NCBI GenBank assembly: GCA_016708825.1 | Contig: JADJEZ010000005.1 | Span: forward strand, 1-64,000 | Length of the DNA: 64,000 bases | Direction of reading: 5' to 3' | Source: Betaproteobacteria bacterium | Lineage (GTDB): Bacteria > Pseudomonadota > Gammaproteobacteria > Burkholderiales > Usitatibacteraceae | Part shown: positions 36,883 through 44,827 of the stretch, piece after piece | Layout of the letters: every line of letters starts with the position of its first letter | Position numbering within the stretch: position 1 is the first letter of the stretch | Notes under the pieces: generated by a model | What the model was told of the DNA's origin: nothing | What the model saw: only the letters and a program-made list of their open reading frames with translations | The model's database searches: none | Made by a program: the position numbers and the translations under genes

Positions 36883-37395
36883 ATGAGAAAGCGACTGTAT
36901 TTCGTGCTGCCCGACCTGGGCAGCGCGGTCCAGACGGCGAACGACATGCTGCTCACGCGAATCGAGGATCGCCACATGCATTTCCTCGCGAGGCGCGGCA
37001 TGTCGCTCGGCAAGCTTCACGAGGCGAACTGGTTCCAGAAATCCGATCTCCGGCACAGCCTGCTCATGGGCTTCGCGATCGGCGGATGCGGCGGTCTCGC
37101 CGTCGGCATCGTCCTGTACCTGCTGAAGATCGAGGGGCTGAACCTGCAGCTCGTCACGATCCCGATTGCGACGGTGCTGGGCGCCCTCTTCGGCGCGTGG
37201 GCGGCAAGCCTCATCGGCATTTCCACGCCCAACACGATGCTCAAGCGCTTCGACCGGGAAATCGGCGAGGGTCGGGTCCTGCTGATGGTCGACGTGCCCA
37301 CGGGCCGCGTCGAAGAGATCCAGGACCTGGTGCACGACCGCCACCCGGAAGCGAGCGACCACGGCATCGAGCCGACGATGCCCGCGTTCCCGTAA
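36883..37395 (+). CDS. DUF1269-like membrane protein
   Basis: 170 residues. KRLYFVLPDLGSAVQTANDM at the start and a C-terminal VDVPTGRVEEIQDLVHDRHPEA block are both conserved in this family. Two central glycine-rich helices (LLMGFAIGGCGGLAVGIVLY; IPIATVLGALFGAWAASLIG) resemble a glycine-zipper hairpin in the inner membrane. GGGGGCA upstream of the ATG is a weak ribosome site. Function unknown; divergent from the orphan oxidase subunit. Confidence 0.72.
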   Translation: MRKRLYFVLPDLGSAVQTANDMLLTRIEDRHMHFLARRGMSLGKLHEANWFQKSDLRHSLLMGFAIGGCGGLAVGIVLYLLKIEGLNLQLVTIPIATVLGALFGAWAASLIGISTPNTMLKRFDREIGEGRVLLMVDVPTGRVEEIQDLVHDRHPEASDHGIEPTMPAFP

Positions 37396-37467
37396 CGCGG
37401 CCACCACACGAGCCGCGGCTTTCGCGCTGCCGCTGGAGGGCCTCGTGGACCCTCCCGTTTCGCTTCG

Positions 37468-38088
37468 CTATCGCCGGAGCTGCTCGCGCTGTTCCTTGGT
37501 GAGCACGTCCTGGATGCGCTTCTGGGCCTCCATGCGGGTCTCGAACATCCGCTTCTGCAAAGCCGCCACCGCGTCGTAGTGCTTGCGCGCGGCGGCCTCG
37601 TCGAACGTCGCGGACTTGGCGTTGTCCTCCGACTGCCAGCGCAGCTCCATCATGGAGCCCATGAGCGCGTGGTGCTGCTTCTGCAGGTCACGCTGGATAT
37701 CGCGCACCTTGCCCTGCTGCTCGTCGCTGAGTCCGAGCGCTTCGAGAGGCCCTGCGCCGCCCATCCTGTGGCCGCCCATCATGCCGCCGCCCATCATGCC
37801 GCCGCCCATCATGCCGCCACCCATGCCGCCGCCCATCATCCCGCCGCCCATCATCCCGCCGCCCATCATCCCGCCACCCATCATCCCGCCGCCCTTCATG
37901 TGACCACCCATCCGATGGCCGCCCATCTTCCCGGCACCCATGGGGCAATCGGCATCGCCGGCCGCCATGCCGGGGCCCATGCCTCTTCCTCCCGTCATTC
38001 CGGGACCCATGCCCTGGCCCATCTGGGCGGCGGCGGCGGTGGAAAGGCAGGCCGCGGCAAGCGCGGCAACGACGAATCGGGATTTCAT
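37468..38088 (-). CDS. Spy/CpxP-like periplasmic protein with Met-Gly-rich repeats
   Basis: 206 residues with a signal peptide (FVVAALAAACLSTAAAAQ). Residues 22-110 are almost only Gly, Met and His, with MMGGG units in tandem. The C-terminal part is helical: LGLSDEQQGKVRDIQRDLQK and IQDVLTKEQREQLRR carry the LTxxQ-type motifs of the Spy/CpxP/CnrX family. Methionine-rich tracts in such proteins usually bind Cu(I) or Ag(I), so a role in metal stress or periplasmic chaperoning is a fair guess. It converges with the DUF1269-like gene. Confidence 0.78.
   Translation of the reverse strand: MKSRFVVAALAAACLSTAAAAQMGQGMGPGMTGGRGMGPGMAAGDADCPMGAGKMGGHRMGGHMKGGGMMGGGMMGGGMMGGGMMGGGMGGGMMGGGMMGGGMMGGHRMGGAGPLEALGLSDEQQGKVRDIQRDLQKQHHALMGSMMELRWQSEDNAKSATFDEAAARKHYDAVAALQKRMFETRMEAQKRIQDVLTKEQREQLRR
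37776..37893. repeat. 15-base tandem repeats encoding GGGMM
   Basis: About eight tandem units, mostly 15 bases (CCCATCATGCCGCCG and close variants, on plus), code for MMGGG on the minus strand. One unit is shortened by an in-frame deletion. Copy number may vary between strains or through assembly. Confidence 0.8.
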
Positions 38089-38273
38089 GGTCTGCTCCTC
38101 GAAGTGAACGTGACTTTGGCGCTCGCACCGGCAAGCGCGCTGGAGCCCATTGGAGGGCCCGCCCGGGGACCAAGTTCCCTACCGCCCGCGGCGGATTCGC
38201 ACGCCGCTTGATGGGCGTCAAACGCGGGGACGGTCGTCAATCGCAGGCCAGAACCCGCCGGCCCTGGCGCACC

Positions 38274-39185
38274 CTAGCCCGGCGGCGCTTCCTCTTCCTC
38301 GACCTCGTAGGGCGGCAGTCGCACGCCGCAGTGCATGCAGAAGACCGCCTCCGGCAGGAGCCCTTCGGTGAGGCACTCGTGGCAGGTCCGCGTGGTCGGC
38401 GTGCGCAGCATCCGCATCGCCGTCATCTCCGCCGTGACGATGCCCGTGGGCACCGCGAGCGTTCCCCAGCCCACGAGCATCATGAACGAGGCGACGAAGC
38501 GCCCGAAGTCCGTCTTCGGCGTGATGTCGCCGAAACCGACCGTCGTCATCGTGGTGATGGCCCAGTAGATGGAAGTGGGGATGCTCGTGAAACCGTGCTC
38601 GGGGCCCTCGACCACGTACATCAGCGTCCCCATGATCAGCACCACCATCATCACCGCCGAGAGGAACACGAGGATCTTCCTGCGGCTGGAGACGAGCGCA
38701 CGCGCGAGGCCCTGGTACTCCCAGACGTAGGCGGCGAGCTTGAGGATGCGGAAGATGCGCAGCAGCCGCAGCGCGCGCACGTCCAGCAGCACGTGGGCTT
38801 CCGGGAAAAGCAGCGCCAGCCATGTCGGAAGCACCGACACCAGGTCGACGATGCCGAAGAAGCTCGTGGCGTAGCGCCACGGGTGGCGCACGCAGGAAAG
38901 CCTCGCGATGTATTCCACCGTGAAGAGCGCGGTGAACACCCATTCGATCACGTGGAACTCGCGGCCGTGCCGCGCGTGAATGGTTTCCACGCTGTCGGCG
39001 AGCACCACCCCGACGCTCAGCAGGATCGCGACGATGAGCACCTGGTCGAAGAGCCGCCCGGCGTTCGTGTCGGCCTCGAAGATGATGGTGTAGAGACGCA
39101 GCCGCCAGCCTTTGAGGGGCTTGCCCAGCGCATCGGTACCGGGCCGTCGCGTGGCGCGTTTCCCCGGCCCCGCTGCGCGGCTCAC
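38274..39185 (-). CDS. Voltage-gated-type potassium channel with C-terminal zinc ribbon
   Basis: 303 residues, six membrane helices plus pore. S4-like helix: RALRLLRIFRILKLAAY near residue 145, with Arg every third position. Selectivity filter TMTTVGFGDITP near 212 (GFG in place of the usual GYG). After the last helix comes TCHECLTEGLLPEAVFCMHCG near 268, two CxxC pairs that should bind zinc, then an acidic tail. The GTG at 39185 overlaps the amidohydrolase stop as GTGA, and GGAGG lies upstream, so the larger open frame is not used. Confidence 0.88.
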   Translation of the reverse strand: MSRAAGPGKRATRRPGTDALGKPLKGWRLRLYTIIFEADTNAGRLFDQVLIVAILLSVGVVLADSVETIHARHGREFHVIEWVFTALFTVEYIARLSCVRHPWRYATSFFGIVDLVSVLPTWLALLFPEAHVLLDVRALRLLRIFRILKLAAYVWEYQGLARALVSSRRKILVFLSAVMMVVLIMGTLMYVVEGPEHGFTSIPTSIYWAITTMTTVGFGDITPKTDFGRFVASFMMLVGWGTLAVPTGIVTAEMTAMRMLRTPTTRTCHECLTEGLLPEAVFCMHCGVRLPPYEVEEEEAPPG

Positions 39186-40441
39186 TGGAACCTCCGCAGG
39201 AACTCGAAGAGGGCCGCAGCGGCCAGCCCCGCGTCGGCTTCGTCCACCGTCTCCGCCGGGTTGTGGCTCACCCCGCCCGCCCCGCAGCGCACGAAGAGCA
39301 TCCCGACGGTCGCGGCTTCGGCGAGCACCATCGCGTCGTGGCCCGCGCCGCTCGGGAGCCGGTGGACCGCCGCGCCCACCGCCGCCACGCTCTCGGCGAG
39401 CAGCTCCTGGATGCGTTCGTCGCACGCCGTTGCCCGCACGGCATGGCTCTTCCGGGCCGCCACCGTCACGCCGCGGCGCTTGGCGATCTCGTCGAAAGCG
39501 GCGAATACATCGCGCTCGGCGGCTTCGCGCACCGCGTCGTCCACCGAGCGGATGTCCACGGTGAACTCCACCTCGCCGGGAATCACGTTGCCGGTGCCGT
39601 CCTTCACCTCCAGCAGTCCCACGGTGCCGACGAGACCGGGCACTTTCTTCGCGCGCGTCTCGACCGCGGCGACCATCTCGGCGGCGGCGGCGAGCGCATC
39701 GTGGCGCATCGCCATGGGCACGGTGCCCGCGTGGCCCGCCACGCCCGTCACCTGCACGCGCTGGCGCGTGCCGCCGGCGATGGCCGTCACCACGCCCAGC
39801 GGCAGCCCGGCGTCCAGCAGCACCGGGCCCTGCTCGATGTGGATCTCGACGTAGGCCGCGATCGTTGCGCGATCGCGCGGATCCTCGGCGATGTCCTCCG
39901 GATCCAGCCCGGCCGCACGCATCGCGTCGTCGAAGCCGACTCCCTCGGCGTCGCTGCGCTCGCGCAGGGCTTCGTCGAATTGCCCGAGGAAGGCGCGGCT
40001 TGCGAGGAAGCTCGTCTGGAAGCGCGCGCCCTCCTCGTCGGCGAAGGCGACCACTTCGACCGCGAAAGGCAGGCGCTCGTCGCGGCGGTGCAGCTCCGCC
40101 ACGCACGCGACGGGTACGAGGATGCCGAGCACGCCGTCGTACTTGCCGCCGTTCCTCACCGAGTCGAAGTGGGAGCCCGTGACGATCGCCTTCGCGCCCG
40201 GTGTCGCGCCCTCGTAGCGGCCGATGATGCTGCCCGCGCCGTCGGTGCGCACGGAAAGGCCCGCCTCGTGCATCCACGCGGCGACCTGCTTGCCGGCGGC
40301 GCGATGGGCCGGCGTGAGCCAGGTGCGCGTGTAGTGGTCCGGGGAGTCGCTGTGCTTCGCAAGTGCTGCGGCGCGCGCGATGAGTTCGCGGCCGGCGGGG
40401 CCGGCGGGGAAGTCCGAAGGATGCTTGTCGTCCGGTTTCAC
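39182..40441 (-). CDS. M20-family amidohydrolase (allantoate/N-carbamoyl amino acid hydrolase type)
   Basis: 419 residues, hydantoinase/carbamoylase branch of M20: TGSHFDSVRNGGKYDGVLG near 88-105 (metal His and bridging Asp), FADEEGARF near 125 (catalytic Glu), EIHIEQGP near 192 (metal His), VQVTGVAGHAGTVPM near 225 (dimer-domain His) and SHNPAETV near 390 (last metal His). All ligands are present. I use the GTG at 40441, which overlaps the upstream stop as GTGA with GAGGAG 8 bases before it; the frame is open nine bases further. Substrate cannot be fixed without a pathway context. Confidence 0.85.
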   Translation of the reverse strand: MKPDDKHPSDFPAGPAGRELIARAAALAKHSDSPDHYTRTWLTPAHRAAGKQVAAWMHEAGLSVRTDGAGSIIGRYEGATPGAKAIVTGSHFDSVRNGGKYDGVLGILVPVACVAELHRRDERLPFAVEVVAFADEEGARFQTSFLASRAFLGQFDEALRERSDAEGVGFDDAMRAAGLDPEDIAEDPRDRATIAAYVEIHIEQGPVLLDAGLPLGVVTAIAGGTRQRVQVTGVAGHAGTVPMAMRHDALAAAAEMVAAVETRAKKVPGLVGTVGLLEVKDGTGNVIPGEVEFTVDIRSVDDAVREAAERDVFAAFDEIAKRRGVTVAARKSHAVRATACDERIQELLAESVAAVGAAVHRLPSGAGHDAMVLAEAATVGMLFVRCGAGGVSHNPAETVDEADAGLAAAALFEFLRRFQ

Positions 40442-41628
40442 GACTTCCACTCCTCGCCCGGCATGATCCGGCGCATGAACTCATCGAACAGCGGAACGGT
40501 GAACGCCGTATCACCGTGATTGGGGCTCCAGATCATCCCCTTGGAGATGAGCTGCGCACGCGTCGGGCCGAGGGACGTCACCCTTTTCCCGAGCTCGTCC
40601 GCGATGTCTCCCGAGCGATGCGGGCCCGGGCCGAGTTGGGCCATGGCGCGAAGGTACTTCTTTTCCGCGGGCGTCAACCGGTCGAACCGGACGCGAAAGA
40701 AACTCGCATCGAGCGCCGCGACCGCCGTTTGCGACGCGAGGCGCACGTCGTCCCGGGTGATCGGGGATCTCGCGGCCGCGTCCCAGGCGTGCTTGCCCCA
40801 CTCCTGGAGAAAATACGGATAACCCTTCGCCTTCTCGACGATCGACACGACGGCGTCGGGTTCGTAGGTGACGTGCATGTCTCGCGCGGGCTTCTCGATG
40901 GCGATGGCCGCGGCATCGGCGGGCAGGGGCCCCACATCCGGGAACTCGAACAACCGCTCGGCGTAGGACTTGGCCTTGCCCATTCGCCCGCGCAACTGCG
41001 GCAGGCCCGCGCCGACGAGCGCGACCGGGAGCTGGCGCTGCGCGCACCGGTGCAACGCCGTGATGAGAGCGGCGAGTTCCTCTTCCTTCACGTACTGGAG
41101 TTCGTCGATGAACATCACCAGCGCGGTGCCACCGCCCTGTGCCGCGGCGCCGACCGCTTCGAGCAGGGCCTGGAGATCGTGCTCGAGATCGCCATTGTCC
41201 GCGAGTCCCGCCTCGGGCTCCAGATCCAGCCCCACTTCGATGTCCTGGAACTTGACCTTGAGCGACTTGGCGAACCCGGCCAGCGCCCGCAATGCGCGCT
41301 CGGCCTTGTCCTTCGCCTGGGCCATCCGGCTGAGGCGGAGCATGGCCTGGCGCAACTGGGGCGCAAGGAGCGCCGGCAGCGAGCGACCCTCCGGCGCCTC
41401 GATGCGCAGCGTCTGGATTCCCGCGGATTCGGCGTCGTCGCGGATGCGATCGAGCAGGACTGTCTTGCCGACGCCGCGCAGGCCGACCATCAGGACGCTC
41501 TTGGTGGGCAGGCCGAGACGCACGCGCTCGATGGCGACCCGTACCTGCTCCCGAAGGGGGTCTCGCCCGGCCAGCTCGGGCGGTGGCGTGCCCGCGCCCG
41601 GGGCGTAGGGGTTGGTGACGGGATCCAT
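40438..41628 (-). CDS. AAA/Orc-like P-loop ATPase
   Basis: 396 residues. Walker A VGLRGVGKTVLLDRI near 45-58, Walker B ALVMFIDELQYV near 168-178, sensor-1-like VALVGAGLPQL near 205. A C-terminal helical/winged-helix part from about 300 (LTPAEKKYLRAMAQ, SGDIADELGKRVTSLGPTRA, GMIW) resembles DNA-binding ends of Orc1/Cdc6- and STAND-type ATPases. The ATG at 41628 has no ribosome site and is preceded by an AT-rich island with a palindrome. Such stand-alone ATPases are often on mobile or defence islands. Function not known. Confidence 0.75.
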   Translation of the reverse strand: MDPVTNPYAPGAGTPPPELAGRDPLREQVRVAIERVRLGLPTKSVLMVGLRGVGKTVLLDRIRDDAESAGIQTLRIEAPEGRSLPALLAPQLRQAMLRLSRMAQAKDKAERALRALAGFAKSLKVKFQDIEVGLDLEPEAGLADNGDLEHDLQALLEAVGAAAQGGGTALVMFIDELQYVKEEELAALITALHRCAQRQLPVALVGAGLPQLRGRMGKAKSYAERLFEFPDVGPLPADAAAIAIEKPARDMHVTYEPDAVVSIVEKAKGYPYFLQEWGKHAWDAAARSPITRDDVRLASQTAVAALDASFFRVRFDRLTPAEKKYLRAMAQLGPGPHRSGDIADELGKRVTSLGPTRAQLISKGMIWSPNHGDTAFTVPLFDEFMRRIMPGEEWKS

Positions 41629-41657
41629 GCCGGTAATTTATGCCGACATTAGTCGTT

Positions 41658-41674
41658 TTACAAGTTATTTGTAA
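41658..41674. promoter_or_regulatory. Palindrome TTACAAGTTATTTGTAA in AT-rich island
   Basis: TTACAA-N5-TTGTAA, 30 bases upstream of the ATPase start, inside about 100 bases (41635-41735) that are strikingly AT-rich for this genome. Possible promoter elements (TTGATA, CATAAA on minus) surround it. An operator for the ATPase gene is the likeliest reading; the 41736-41896 remainder of the gap shows nothing. Confidence 0.45.
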
Positions 41675-41896
41675 TTTCACTAATATCAACATAAACAGGA
41701 AAGAAACTACGCTAACACCATGCTTTAAATGGTTTTTCCGTTTGGCGGGCTCACCACCGTCACCGCCGCCCTCAATCCTTTCTTCCAGGGCCGGATCGCA
41801 GAGGTGGAGGACTCGAATCCCGACCGCGCAGGGCTCACCGGGCGTCCCCTGCCGGTCCGAAGCTAGAATTGCCCTACCGTCACCAGCGGAGCCTCG

Positions 41897-42853
41897 ATGG
41901 AACCCTTTCTCGTACCGGCTTCGCAACTCACGGCCGAGTGGGTCGAACGCGAATACAACAACCGCGAACTCGTCCCCGAGCATCCGCAGTTCTTCGCGCG
42001 CTGGGAGAAGGACTCGGCCTTCGTGCGCGAGACGCTGCCGGGCCGCATCGACCTCGCCTACGGCCCCCACGCACGCCATCGGATCGACCTTTTTCCGGCG
42101 AAGGCGAGCAAGCGTCTCCTGGTCTTCCTCCACGGCGGCTACTGGCGCGGGCTCGACAAGGCGATGTTCACGTGGCTCGCGCCCGGATGGGTGGCCGATG
42201 GCGTGAGCGTGGCCCTCGTGAACTACCGCCTGTGCCCGGAGGTGCGGATCGCCGACATCGTGGACGACGCGATCGCGGCCGTGAACTGGATCGCGGCGAA
42301 TGCGGCCGCGATGGGCGCGGGCGCGGAGCGCATCGTCCTCGCGGGGCATTCCGCGGGCGGGCATCTCGTGGGCGCGCTCTTCGCGGCGGAGCCCGGGCGG
42401 CTCGACTTCGACACCGCGCGGATCGCCGGTGGCGTGCCCATCAGCGGAATCTTCGACTTTTCCCCGCTGCCGCTTTTTTCCGGCAACGCGGACCTGCGGC
42501 TCGACGCTGTCTCGGCCCGCGCGCTCGACCTCCACGAGCGCCGGCCCACCGTGGACGCGCCGCTCGCGGTCGCCGTCGGCGGCGAGGAAAGCGGCGAGTT
42601 CATCCGCCAGTCGCGACTCATCACCGACCGCTGGGCGCCGCAGGTCGAGTCGCTCCACATCCTGCCGAGCCTGCACCACTTCAGCGTGCTCGAGGCGCTC
42701 GCCGAGCGCGGCCAACCCCTCCAGGTCGCCACCCTCTCCTTCTTTTTGATCGGGGACGTTCCCCAACGAGTGCTGTCGTCGCGCAGGAAATGGGGAACGT
42801 CCCCATTGAGCGGTCCTTTGGTCCCATGGGGCGACGGGGGCCGGCGCGTATAA
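41897..42853 (+). CDS. Alpha/beta hydrolase (kynurenine formamidase-like)
   Basis: 318 residues. The oxyanion motif is FLHGGYWRGLDK near 75, nucleophile elbow VLAGHSAGGHLVG near 150, and a His in LPSLHHFSVLE near 262. N-terminal EWVEREYNNRELVPEHPQF is typical of the KFase-like esterases of betaproteobacteria. From about residue 283 the frame runs into an inverted repeat (GGGGACGTTCCCC and its complement), so the last 35 residues (IGDVPQRVLSSRRKWG...) look acquired and not part of the fold. The original stop was probably lost to the element. Confidence 0.8.
   Translation: MEPFLVPASQLTAEWVEREYNNRELVPEHPQFFARWEKDSAFVRETLPGRIDLAYGPHARHRIDLFPAKASKRLLVFLHGGYWRGLDKAMFTWLAPGWVADGVSVALVNYRLCPEVRIADIVDDAIAAVNWIAANAAAMGAGAERIVLAGHSAGGHLVGALFAAEPGRLDFDTARIAGGVPISGIFDFSPLPLFSGNADLRLDAVSARALDLHERRPTVDAPLAVAVGGEESGEFIRQSRLITDRWAPQVESLHILPSLHHFSVLEALAERGQPLQVATLSFFLIGDVPQRVLSSRRKWGTSPLSGPLVPWGDGGRRV
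42752..42804. repeat. REP-like inverted repeat
   Basis: GGGGACGTTCCCC at 42752-42764 and its exact reverse complement GGGGAACGTCCCC at 42792-42804 form a 13-base stem around 27 bases. The arms are themselves nearly palindromic. It lies inside the 3' end of the hydrolase frame. There is no U-run, so it is more like a REP/BIME element than a terminator. Confidence 0.6.
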
Positions 42854-42854
42854 T
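42849..42854 (+). promoter_or_regulatory. Candidate -10 box of the export operon
   Basis: TATAAT, 30 bases before the GTG of the membrane fusion protein gene, at the very end of the hydrolase frame. No clear -35 (a G-rich stretch lies there). Suits the start of the seven-kilobase export operon. Confidence 0.4.
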
Positions 42855-42884
42855 GCGACCCTTTGATTCGCAAGGATTTTCAGG

Positions 42885-44102
42885 GTGAGCGCCCAGGACC
42901 TCTCGAAGCTCCAGATCGACCGCGGCGCGAAATCCTTCGGCCCCCGGCGCCGCCCGGGCTGGGTGAAGTGGGCGATCGGCGCGGCCATCGTCGCGGCCGT
43001 CGTCGCGTTCTTCGCGTACCGGTCCGCGACCGCTCCGGTCACCGTCGACGTCGCCACCGTCACGAGCGCGTATCCCTCGCAAGGCTTCACGGTCCTGAAC
43101 GCCACGGGCCGCGTGGTCGCCGGGCGCAAGGCCGCGATCTCCACCAAGGCCACCGGCCGCCTCGAATGGCTGGGCGTGCAGGAAGGCACGCGCGTGAGGG
43201 CGGGCGAGGTGATCGCGCGGCTCGAAAGCCTCGACGTGGGCGCCGCGCGCGACTCCGCGCTGGCTGCCGTGAACGCGGCGAAGGCGAACCTCGAGCAGGG
43301 CCAAGCGGAACTTCGCGACGCCGAGAGCGCCTGGGAGCGCGCTCGCGACCTTTTCGCGAAGAAGTTCATCGCCGAATCCTCCCTCGACACCGCCCGCGCC
43401 CGCGCCGAGAAGGCGCGCGCCTCGGTCTCGAGCCTGAGGGCCGCCATCGGCGTGGCGGAAGCCAACGTGCGCTCGGCGAGTGTCGCGGTGGAACAGACGC
43501 TCATCCGTGCGCCCTTCGACGGCGTCGTCCTCACCAAGAACGCCAACGTGGGCGACATCATCACGCCCTTCTCCTCGGCGGCCGACTCCAAGGGCGCCGT
43601 GGTGAACATGGCGGACATGGACACCCTCGAGGTCGAGGCGGACGTCTCGGAATCCTCGATCGCGAAGATCCGCACGGGCATGCCCGCGGAGATCCAGCTC
43701 GACGCCTACCCGAGCCTGCGCCTGCTGGGCGAGGTCTCGCGCATCGTCCCCACGGTCGACCGCAGCAAGGCCACGCTCCTGGTGAAGGTGGCATTCAAGG
43801 AAAAGGACGCGCGCGTGCTGCCCGACATGAGCGCCAAGGTGGGCTTCCTCGAACGGGTGCCGCTGGCGAACGAGCGCAGCGCCGTGACCGCCGTGCGCCC
43901 CGAGGCTGTCGTGAAGCGCGGCGAGCAGTCCTTCGTCTTCGTCCTCGACAAGGACAACCGCGTGAAGCAGGCCCCGGTCACCGTGGCGCGCAAGCTGGGC
44001 GACCTGCTCGAGATCACCGGTGCGAAAGCGGGCGACAAGGTGGCGCTCTCCCCGCCCGAGAAGCTCCGCGACGGCGCGACCGTGGCACTGCTGAAGAAGT
44101 GA
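42885..44102 (+). CDS. Periplasmic adaptor (membrane fusion protein, MacA/HlyD type)
   Basis: 405 residues. One N-terminal membrane helix (WAIGAAIVAAVVAFFAY, about 27-43), a split biotinyl-lipoyl domain (ISTKATGRLEWLGVQEGTRV near 85; LIRAPFDGVVLTKNANVGD near 205), a helical hairpin between them (AALNAAKANLEQGQAELRDA region) and beta-barrel domain after. The GTG start is close to a TATAAT. The stop overlaps the ATPase start as GTGA. It couples an inner-membrane MacB-type transporter to an outer-membrane channel; no TolC-like gene is in the window. Confidence 0.9.
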   Translation: MSAQDLSKLQIDRGAKSFGPRRRPGWVKWAIGAAIVAAVVAFFAYRSATAPVTVDVATVTSAYPSQGFTVLNATGRVVAGRKAAISTKATGRLEWLGVQEGTRVRAGEVIARLESLDVGAARDSALAAVNAAKANLEQGQAELRDAESAWERARDLFAKKFIAESSLDTARARAEKARASVSSLRAAIGVAEANVRSASVAVEQTLIRAPFDGVVLTKNANVGDIITPFSSAADSKGAVVNMADMDTLEVEADVSESSIAKIRTGMPAEIQLDAYPSLRLLGEVSRIVPTVDRSKATLLVKVAFKEKDARVLPDMSAKVGFLERVPLANERSAVTAVRPEAVVKRGEQSFVFVLDKDNRVKQAPVTVARKLGDLLEITGAKAGDKVALSPPEKLRDGATVALLKK

Positions 44103-44812
44103 GCGCCGCCCCGGCGCCCGCGCGCCCCATCGTCGAGATCACGCGCCTCGCCAAGGGCTACCGGAGAGGCGACCAGGACGTGCCGGTGCTCTTCGACATC
44201 TCGCTCGTCATACCGGAGGGCGACTTCATCGCGCTGATGGGGCCTTCGGGCTCCGGGAAGTCCACGCTCCTGAACCTCATCGCGGGCATCGACAAGCCCG
44301 ACGCGGGAGAGCTTCTCGTGGACGGCGAGGACATCACGCAGCTCTCGGAAGCCCAGCTCGCGGACTGGCGGGCCGCCCACGTGGGCTTCATCTTCCAGTT
44401 CTACAACCTGATGCCCGTGCTCGACGCCTTCGAGAACGTGGAGCTGCCGCTGCTGCTCACGTCGCTCTCGCGGCGCGAACGGCGCGAGCGGGTCGAGACC
44501 GCGCTCTCCCTCGTGGGACTCGCCGACCGCATGGAGCACTATCCCAACGAACTCTCCGGCGGGCAGCAGCAGCGCGTGGCCATCGCGCGGGCATTCATCT
44601 CCGACCCGACGATCATCGTGGCCGACGAGCCCACGGGCGACCTCGACCGCAAGAGCGCGGGGGAGATACTCGGTCTCCTGCGCCGCTTCAACGAGGAGAT
44701 GGGCAAGACGATCATCATGGTCACCCACGACTGGCACGCGGTGGAAAGCGCGCGCCACGTCGTCCACCTGGAAAAGGGCGAGCTGGTGGATGCGCCGGCG
44801 CCCCACGCCTGA
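44099..44812 (+). CDS. ABC transporter ATP-binding protein (MacB/LolD type)
   Basis: 237 residues. Walker A MGPSGSGKSTLLNLIAG near 45, Q-loop FIFQFYNLMPVLDAFENVEL near 98, signature LSGGQQQRVAIARA near 150, Walker B IIVADEPTGDLD near 170, H-loop VTHD near 205. The NLMPVLTAxENVELPL segment is the hallmark of the MacB/LolD subfamily, which drives mechanotransmission and not classic transport. GTG start overlapping the previous stop. Its permeases lie downstream, beyond the beta-propeller gene. Confidence 0.93.
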   Translation: MSAAPAPARPIVEITRLAKGYRRGDQDVPVLFDISLVIPEGDFIALMGPSGSGKSTLLNLIAGIDKPDAGELLVDGEDITQLSEAQLADWRAAHVGFIFQFYNLMPVLDAFENVELPLLLTSLSRRERRERVETALSLVGLADRMEHYPNELSGGQQQRVAIARAFISDPTIIVADEPTGDLDRKSAGEILGLLRRFNEEMGKTIIMVTHDWHAVESARHVVHLEKGELVDAPAPHA

Positions 44813-44827
44813 AGGGAGGTTCTTTCG

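Noticed and set aside
37776..37893. CRISPR-like array
   Set aside because: The repeat is 15 bases with no spacers and codes for GGGMM in frame. No cas gene or CRISPR array was seen anywhere in the window.
40511..43681. A 1056-codon minus-strand open frame
   Set aside because: Low-complexity Arg/Gly/Pro translation opposite the hydrolase and adaptor genes; an effect of high GC.
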